This document shows, piece by piece, positions 23,352 to 27,922 of a stretch of DNA of 27,922 nt. The position numbers and the translations under genes are program-made. The DNA lies in contig CAJUEY010000038.1 of NCBI GenBank assembly GCA_910585825.1, positions 1 through 27,922 of the forward strand. The letters are read 5' to 3'. The notes beneath the pieces are model-generated. The model worked only from the letters and a program-made list of their open reading frames with translations, was not told where the DNA came from and did no database searches. The DNA comes from an uncultured Lachnospiraceae bacterium (GTDB taxonomy: Bacteria > Bacillota > Clostridia > Lachnospirales > Lachnospiraceae). Within the stretch, counting starts at the first letter, position 1, and the number at the start of each line of letters is the position of its first letter.

Positions 23352-24539
23352 ATGGCTAAGGCTAAATTTGAAAGAACAAAACCACATTGTAACATCGGAA
23401 CCATTGGTCACGTAGATCATGGTAAAACAACTTTAACAGCTGCTATTACAAAGGTACTTTCTGAGAGAGTTGCCGGAAATACGGCTACAGATTTCGAGAA
23501 CATTGATAAAGCTCCGGAAGAAAGAGAAAGAGGTATTACGATTTCCACTGCTCACGTTGAGTATGAGACAGATAAGAGACATTATGCACACGTTGACTGC
23601 CCGGGTCATGCTGACTACGTTAAGAACATGATCACAGGTGCTGCTCAGATGGACGGCGCAATCCTTGTTGTAGCTGCTACAGACGGTGTTATGGCTCAGA
23701 CAAAAGAGCATATCTTATTATCCCGTCAGGTAGGCGTACCTTATATCGTAGTATTCATGAACAAATGCGATATGGTTGACGATCCTGAATTATTAGAGTT
23801 AGTAGAAATGGAAATTACAGAGCAGTTAGAAGAATATGGTTTCAATGACTGCCCGATCATTCAGGGTTCTGCTTTGAAGGCTCTTGAAGATCCGAACTGC
23901 GAATGGGCTGACAAAGTTATGGAATTAATGGCGACAGTTGACGAGTATATTCCAGATCCGGAACGTGACACAGACAAACCTTTCTTAATGCCAGTCGAAG
24001 ACGTATTCACAATCACAGGTCGTGGTACTGTTGCTACAGGTAGAGTAGAAAGAGGAACACTTCACTTAAATGATGCGCTTGAGATTTTAGGTGTAAAAGA
24101 AGATGTTCAGACAACTGTTGTAACCGGTATCGAGATGTTCCGTAAGATGTTAGACGAAGCTCAGGCTGGTGATAACATTGGTGCATTACTTCGTGGTATC
24201 AACCGTGATCAGATCGTTCGTGGACAGGTTCTTGCAAAACCAGGTTCTGTTACTTGCCACAACAAGTTCACAGCTCAGGTTTACGTTTTAACAAAAGACG
24301 AAGGTGGACGTCATACACCGTTCTTCAATAACTATCGTCCACAGTTCTATTTCAGAACAACAGACGTAACAGGCGTTTGCCAGTTGCCAGCTGGTACAGA
24401 GATGTGTATGCCTGGCGATAATGTAGAGATGACAATTGAATTGATTCATCCGGTAGCTATGGAGCAGGGGCTTACGTTTGCTATTCGTGAGGGTGGTAGA
24501 ACAGTAGGTTCTGGACGTGTGGCTACGATTGTTGAGTAA
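23352..24539 (+). CDS. tuf: Elongation factor Tu
   Basis: EF-Tu delivers aminoacyl-tRNA to the ribosome. The product is 395 residues with the P loop GHVDHGKT (19-26), DCPGH (82-86), NKCD (137-140) and SALKALE guanine-binding motifs, then the two beta-barrel domains ending VGSGRVATIVE. AAGGAGG precedes the ATG. Codon choice is strongly biased, as expected for a very highly expressed gene. It ends the str-type cluster and is followed by a strong terminator; the mobile element begins just after that. Confidence 0.98.
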   Translation: MAKAKFERTKPHCNIGTIGHVDHGKTTLTAAITKVLSERVAGNTATDFENIDKAPEERERGITISTAHVEYETDKRHYAHVDCPGHADYVKNMITGAAQMDGAILVVAATDGVMAQTKEHILLSRQVGVPYIVVFMNKCDMVDDPELLELVEMEITEQLEEYGFNDCPIIQGSALKALEDPNCEWADKVMELMATVDEYIPDPERDTDKPFLMPVEDVFTITGRGTVATGRVERGTLHLNDALEILGVKEDVQTTVVTGIEMFRKMLDEAQAGDNIGALLRGINRDQIVRGQVLAKPGSVTCHNKFTAQVYVLTKDEGGRHTPFFNNYRPQFYFRTTDVTGVCQLPAGTEMCMPGDNVEMTIELIHPVAMEQGLTFAIREGGRTVGSGRVATIVE

Positions 24540-24561
24540 TCGAAAATTCATTGAATTTATG

Positions 24562-24595
24562 GGACTTTCCGAGGTTTCTCGGAAAGTCCTTTTTT
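24562..24595 (+). terminator. Intrinsic terminator after tuf
   Basis: GGACTTTCCGAG (24562-24573) pairs perfectly with CTCGGAAAGTCC (24578-24589), loop GTTT, then six T (24590-24595). Confidence 0.95.
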
Positions 24596-24742
24596 CGTAG
24601 TGTGGTGGGATTGGTAAGCCGTGATAACAGAATGATAACAAAAGTTCGCTAATTTTGAAGAAACGAGTGTAGCGCAATAGTTATCAGATTCTAGCAGATA
24701 AATCTTTGACCGTATACGATAACTCACTATTTGTTTTGCGCA
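24596..24742. repeat. Candidate attachment / integrase-binding region with TGATAACA repeats
   Basis: TGATAACA occurs twice with an 11-base period (24622-24629 and 24633-24640). GTTATC (24680-24685, the inverted form) and GATAAC (24718-24723) follow. Repeats one helical turn apart are typical of arm-type sites bound by integrase or excisionase. The core crossover site cannot be set without the other end. Confidence 0.4.
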
Positions 24743-25972
24743 TTAATTCTTTGAAGAATCTAACCTGAGCAATTCTTTATTCTTTTCAATGTATTCTTTC
24801 CATACAGCTTCGCGGTCTTTCTGGTGTGTGTTCTCATATTTTTCGGTATATTCGTCATGAAGTGCCTTTAACTGATCCATGAGTGGTGTGTCAGCAGGGA
24901 GTTTCCCTCTGCGGATGCGGGCATACAGTCTGTTGTATGATTTAGTAAATTCCGTATGAATCGGGTGGCTGAATAACTTTTCCTTATAGGATTTCCGGCT
25001 GGCGTACTCATTACAGGTAGTGGAAGTGTCTCTGTATATTCTTGTGCAGTATTCTTGGTTGGAAGTGTACTTCACACGAAAATATCCATTGCAGAGTCTG
25101 CATTTTTTGATAACGAGTTCGTCTTCAAGCAGTAGTCGGATGCCTATACATAAGAACTGTTTGAATGATGTAACAGGGTATTTCCCGATTGCGTTATCTG
25201 TAATAAGATTGGAGGCATGATTTAGATATTCTGTCCAATTTTGCGTATTGCAACTGTCTTTTTGGGCACGGATGTCAGATAGAAAATTATTTTTCAGTTC
25301 CATAGCGGATAAAGCATTCGATTGAAAATCCTGTTTACTAGCATACAGGCAATAAGAATGGTATATTTCAGCTATTGCACTGCTAGGCAACTGTAAGCCT
25401 TGTTTTGACGGCGCTACGATTACTTCATCTAAATAATCTCTTGCTTCTGTATATAAAGTTTCAAGATTGTTTACTTCTTCGGATAATAGTTTGGCAGTTT
25501 GAAGTAGCTCTGCATCGGCTGATTTTCCGGCTTGCTGATAGCAGGAACGCATTACCATATGAAATAAAGGATACAGATAAGACAGTGCCGGATGTTCTTC
25601 AAAGCAGGACTGCAATATCGGCATGATTTGTCCGGCAGAAGTCTCGATATCTTTTGGTATGTGTTCGCAGCAATATAAATTGAAGGTTTCTTTGTCAAAG
25701 GGGCAGTCGATGCCGAGCAATGGCAAAACAGACTTCAATTTCTCAAATGCTACAAGAGCAGATTCCTTTTCAGGCATATCATAATCAAGGATTTCCATAA
25801 TGTTGGTATGGATAGCCGCTTTTTTTATAAAATAGGCGGTACTGCTTTTGTATGTATTATCGTCATTAAAAATGGAAGAAAACGTTTCTTCGTGGGTGCG
25901 GCGGTTAATGCTGTAGAATGCAACACTAAAGTGAAAATCATTTTTGATGATGTCCGACGAATATAAATTCAT
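24743..25972 (-). CDS. DUF6076-like zinc-ribbon protein of a mobile element
   Basis: The product is 409 residues and cytoplasmic in character, with no membrane helix. The C-terminal third has a four-cysteine ribbon, C291 and C294 in KKCRLCNGYFRV, C309 in QEYCTRIY and C320 in TTCNEY, followed by a basic region (about 325-365) and a Glu/Lys-rich helical tail. This arrangement is that of DUF6076-type proteins often found near clostridial integrases, and it recalls CGNR-type zinc fingers, so nucleic-acid binding is likely. The N-terminal two thirds are helical with no motif I know. AAAGGA lies nine bases before the ATG. It is divergent from the excisionase gene, and the two promoters share a 222-base spacer. 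The function of the family is unknown to me. Confidence 0.7.
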   Translation of the reverse strand: MNLYSSDIIKNDFHFSVAFYSINRRTHEETFSSIFNDDNTYKSSTAYFIKKAAIHTNIMEILDYDMPEKESALVAFEKLKSVLPLLGIDCPFDKETFNLYCCEHIPKDIETSAGQIMPILQSCFEEHPALSYLYPLFHMVMRSCYQQAGKSADAELLQTAKLLSEEVNNLETLYTEARDYLDEVIVAPSKQGLQLPSSAIAEIYHSYCLYASKQDFQSNALSAMELKNNFLSDIRAQKDSCNTQNWTEYLNHASNLITDNAIGKYPVTSFKQFLCIGIRLLLEDELVIKKCRLCNGYFRVKYTSNQEYCTRIYRDTSTTCNEYASRKSYKEKLFSHPIHTEFTKSYNRLYARIRRGKLPADTPLMDQLKALHDEYTEKYENTHQKDREAVWKEYIEKNKELLRLDSSKN

Positions 25973-26047
25973 ACTTAAAATTCCTTTCTATCAGATGAAT
26001 GGTGTAAAATAGCCTCTCTTAAATGCATTTCTTTTGTTATAAATACA

Positions 26048-26076
26048 ATATTATCACAAGATAAAAATAAATTCAA
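26048..26076 (-). promoter_or_regulatory. Candidate promoter of the DUF6076-like gene
   Basis: On the minus strand TTGAAT (26076-26071), a 17-base spacer and TAATAT (26053-26048), about 76 bases before the start. Confidence 0.5.
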
Positions 26077-26086
26077 CAAAATTATC

Positions 26087-26115
26087 TTGACAAACATTCT
26101 GCATTGATTTATCAT
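26087..26115 (+). promoter_or_regulatory. Sigma-A promoter of excisionase-integrase
   Basis: TTGACA (26087-26092), a 17-base spacer and TATCAT (26110-26115). CTTGAC (26086-26091) recurs inverted as GTCAAG at 26125-26130 and again direct at 26156-26161, so a regulator or excisionase may bind around this promoter. Confidence 0.7.
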
Positions 26116-26195
26116 AGGAAACAAGTCAAGACAAATAAAATGTTAAAAATAAAAACTTGACAATATACAGCGTCAGTGCAGGAGGAGGGAGGTAG

Positions 26196-26393
26196 ATGAA
26201 TAACAATTATATGGTAACGGCACTGGATGTCGTTGATATGCTTGGCGTTTCTAAAGGACACGCATATAAGATTATCAGGCAGTTGAACAAGGAACTGGAA
26301 GATAACGGCTATATTGTCGTGTCAGGCAAGATTCCCAGAGCATATTGGGACAAGAAGTTTTACGGCTATCAAAGCGTAGTGACAACAATGTAA
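26196..26393 (+). CDS. Small winged-helix/HTH DNA-binding protein, probable excisionase
   Basis: The product is 65 residues. The first half is a helix-turn-helix of the MerR/excisionase type, TALDVVDMLGVSKGHAYKIIRQLNKELEDNG (about 8-38). A wing-like strand follows, YIVVSGKIPRAYWDKKFYG (about 39-57), the usual layout of small clostridial excisionases that bind the helix-turn-helix to att DNA. A strong AGGAGG-rich site (26180-26192) precedes the ATG. It lies directly before the integrase gene (127-base gap) and follows its own promoter. It may direct excision or regulate the element's genes. No catalytic motif is present or expected. Confidence 0.78.
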   Translation: MNNNYMVTALDVVDMLGVSKGHAYKIIRQLNKELEDNGYIVVSGKIPRAYWDKKFYGYQSVVTTM

Positions 26394-26455
26394 CAGACGG
26401 TCGGCATATCATTCAGATATACAGGATGTGTGGCTGAAATGAAAAGAAAAGTTAA

Positions 26456-26500
26456 GGGCAGTTCTGCGAGACTGATTTTATGGCAGACCACAGACTGCCC
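26456..26500 (+). promoter_or_regulatory. Nested hairpin between excisionase and integrase genes
   Basis: GGGCAGT (26456-26462) pairs perfectly with ACTGCCC (26494-26500), and inside it TCTGC (26463-26467) pairs with GCAGA (26483-26487). No T run follows. It ends eight bases before the integrase ribosome binding site AAAGGAG (26508-26514), so it may limit integrase translation. Confidence 0.45.
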
Positions 26501-26519
26501 TAAGAAGAAAGGAGATTAT

Positions 26520-27629
26520 ATGTCGGTCTATAAGGATGAGCAGAGGGGAACATGGTATTGTATGTTCCGTTACAACGATTGGACGGGCAGACAGAAACAA
26601 AAGTGCAAAAGAGGTTTCAAAACAAAAAGAGAAGCAAAAGAGTATGAGGAACAATTTATGCAGACAACAGAAGCAGACATGAATATGAAGGTTGGAGCTT
26701 TTGTTGAGACTTATTTCAGGGATAAGCAGGGTGAATTGAAGGAACGGTCTATCAAGAATAAGAGATATATGATTGAACGGCATATCATTCCATACTTTGA
26801 AAATAAATCCATGAATGAAATTACACCGGCAGATATTATCCAGTGGCAGAACAAAATGCGGGAGAATGGATATTCGCAGACATACCTGCGGATGTTTCAG
26901 AATCAGATGACGGCGCTGTTTACCCATGCTTCTAACATTTACAATCTGACAAATAATCCCTGCAAGAAAGTAAAGAAAATGGGGAAGTCAGATGCGGATA
27001 AAATGGATTTCTGGACTTATGAGGAGTACCAGCAATTCATTAATACGATTGAAGCGGGAAGCAGATATTATGTGCTGTTTGAGATTTTATTCTGGACGGG
27101 TATGCGTATTGGAGAATTGCTTGCGTTATTAAAAAGTGACGTAAATTTTCAGGAGAACAAAATATCCATTTCAAAAACTTATTACCGTACAGGGAGAAAG
27201 GATGTCATCACAACGCCTAAGACGGAACAGTCAGTCAGGACAATAGATATTCCAGAATTTTTGACGCAGGAAATCAAGGCGTATTGTGATAAGCTGTATG
27301 AATTTCCCGACAGTGAAAGGCTTTTCCCCATTGTATGCGAAGCAGTGCAGCATAAAATGGTAAGGCATATTCAGAAGTCAGGAGTAAAAAGGATTAGAGT
27401 GCATGATTTGAGACATTCGGCATGTGCGTATCTTGCGCATCAGGGAGTGGCGCCTATGGTTATTAAGGAACGCATGGGACATAAGGATATTAAGATTACC
27501 TTGAATACATATGGGCATTTATATCCTAACGAACAGAAAAAAGTTGCGGATATGCTGAACCGAAAGCGGAATGAAGCATCAAGTGAAAATGCCCCTGCTG
27601 GTAACAGGGACATTTCAGGTACAGATTGA
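26520..27629 (+). CDS. int: Tyrosine-type site-specific integrase
   Basis: The integrase cuts and rejoins att sites to insert or excise the element. With the start used here it is 369 residues. An arm-binding AP2-like N-terminus comes first (about 1-45: GTWYCMFRYNDWTGRQKQKCKRGF), then a core-binding SAM-like domain (about 55-150). The catalytic domain (about 165-345) has R196 in GMRIGEL, K234 in TPKT, H295 and R298 in HDLRH, H321 in MGHKD and nucleophile Y331 in LNTYGH. All are present. ATG 26520 has AAAGGAG five bases upstream. The frame is open to 26430, but no site supports a longer start. It follows the excisionase gene and a nested hairpin. The C-terminal tail after about 350 is Ser/Asn-rich. 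Confidence 0.93.
   Translation: MSVYKDEQRGTWYCMFRYNDWTGRQKQKCKRGFKTKREAKEYEEQFMQTTEADMNMKVGAFVETYFRDKQGELKERSIKNKRYMIERHIIPYFENKSMNEITPADIIQWQNKMRENGYSQTYLRMFQNQMTALFTHASNIYNLTNNPCKKVKKMGKSDADKMDFWTYEEYQQFINTIEAGSRYYVLFEILFWTGMRIGELLALLKSDVNFQENKISISKTYYRTGRKDVITTPKTEQSVRTIDIPEFLTQEIKAYCDKLYEFPDSERLFPIVCEAVQHKMVRHIQKSGVKRIRVHDLRHSACAYLAHQGVAPMVIKERMGHKDIKITLNTYGHLYPNEQKKVADMLNRKRNEASSENAPAGNRDISGTD
27588..27614 (+). terminator. Weak hairpin over the end of the integrase gene
   Basis: AATG (27588-27591) with CATT (27611-27614) and CCCTG (27593-27597) with CAGGG (27605-27609), one C-A mismatch between, loop of seven. It lies over the last codons of int and has almost no T run, so it is a poor terminator; it might instead be part of an attachment site. 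Confidence 0.3.
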
Positions 27630-27663
27630 ATTGGTGGAACAATTTAATCCGTGACATAAAAAG

Positions 27664-27714
27664 GACAAGCCCTTCTATGAAAATCTTGCAAATTTATTAT
27701 AGCAGAGGCTTGTC
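27664..27714. repeat. 51-base imperfect palindrome between int and the ParM-like gene
   Basis: GACAAGCC (27664-27671) pairs perfectly with GGCTTGTC (27707-27714). CTAT (27675-27678) pairs with ATAG (27699-27702), and an A-rich/T-rich inner part can continue the stem. No T run follows. It fills most of the 136-base gap between the two genes and may be a leader structure, a protein-binding site or an element end. Confidence 0.6.
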
Positions 27715-27765
27715 TTGATGAAAAGAAATTTTAGAGATAAACATGAAATCAGGAGGGCATATAAT

Positions 27766-27922
27766 ATGCAGAAATTTAACAACAACACAAGAATTATTAT
27801 CGGTGTGGATCATGGATATGGGAATATGAAAACAGCACACAGGGTATTTCGGACAGGCATGGAATGTATGGAGGAAGAGCCCATTGTCAGTAAAAATTTC
27901 GTGAAATATAAGGACAAATTTT
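27766..27922 (+). CDS. ParM/StbA-like actin-family ATPase (partial)
   Basis: The first 52 residues run off the right edge. IIIGVDHGYGNMKT (about 10-23) is the phosphate-1 loop of plasmid-type actins (ParM/StbA family), which polymerise with ATP to move plasmid copies apart. AGGAGG precedes the ATG. The surrounding 5' part is short (MQKFNNNTR) and normal for the family. Its presence suggests the element replicates or is held as a plasmid at some stage. The ATPase's partner (ParR-like) and centromere should lie beyond the window. The call rests on the first nucleotide-binding motif only, so a related actin-like protein of another function is possible. Confidence 0.62.
   Translation, partial: MQKFNNNTRIIIGVDHGYGNMKTAHRVFRTGMECMEEEPIVSKNFVKYKDKF

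Larger units (their letters stand above)
24596..27922. mobile_element. Left end of an integrative mobile element beside tuf (runs out of the window)
   Basis: After the tuf terminator the core gene order stops. What follows is a mobile-element set: a DUF6076-like zinc-ribbon protein (-), an excisionase-size DNA-binding protein (+), a tyrosine integrase (+) and a ParM-like actin (+). Promoter style and base composition are also more A/T-rich than in the ribosomal genes. Neither end is proven. The left end probably lies in 24596-24742, and the right end is beyond the window unless the element is only about 3 kb and ends after the integrase gene. Integrative conjugative element, integrated plasmid or satellite are all possible. 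Confidence 0.72.

Noticed and set aside
26157..26162. Second TTGACA before excisionase
   Set aside because: No -10 follows at 16-18 bases; the position is the ribosome binding site.
1..27922. CRISPR arrays, tRNA or rRNA genes
   Set aside because: No regularly spaced direct repeats, cloverleaf-like patterns or rRNA stretches were seen, apart from the L1-site mimic.

Overview
The window looks like chromosome of a low-to-moderate GC Gram-positive anaerobe of the Clostridia, most likely a Lachnospiraceae member. The reasons are strong AGGAGG ribosome binding sites, near-consensus sigma-A promoters, a Firmicutes-type L10 leader, a four-cysteine L33, and the sequence style of RpoB, EF-G (TTG start) and EF-Tu. 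I cannot name the genus from sequence alone.

Layout. (1) 1-4784: the end of an unknown gene, a long non-coding stretch, then nudC (NADH pyrophosphatase), lepB (signal peptidase I), a cation diffusion facilitator and a CgeB-like glycosyltransferase, all on the + strand. (2) 4887-7194: a divergent pair, a short FliD-like filament cap protein (-) and a short flagellin (+), with no other flagellar gene in view. The glycosyltransferase lies back to back with fliD across a bidirectional terminator. (3) 7458-10999: rpmG-secE-nusG-rplK-rplA, then rplJ-rplL, with an rRNA-like L1 site before rplA and an L10 leader with attenuator-type terminator before rplJ. (4) 11065-11854: an unexpected insertion between rplL and rpoB, made of a divergent XRE repressor and a small membrane-protein gene with a dyad operator between them. 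(5) 12083-19589: rpoB-rpoC. (6) 19783-24595: rpsL-rpsG-fusA-tuf, with its own promoters for rpsL and tuf, a structured rpsL-rpsG spacer and a 13-codon upstream reading frame ending in the fusA ribosome binding site. (7) 24596 to the right edge: an integrative mobile element beside tuf (DUF6076-like zinc-ribbon protein, excisionase, tyrosine integrase, start of a ParM-like actin), continuing beyond the window.

How the genes fit. Regions 3, 5 and 6 are the core transcription-translation cluster. Here it is cut into separately promoted units, each with its own terminator or RNA leader (L1 site, L10 leader, rpoB leader, rpsL-rpsG spacer, fusA upstream frame). The candidates for undescribed biology are the orphan flagellin/cap/glycosyltransferase cluster, the XRE-operator-membrane protein module with a seven-G tract between rplL and rpoB, the paired covarying hairpins in the rplJ leader, the fusA upstream frame, and the hairpins and repeats of the mobile element.
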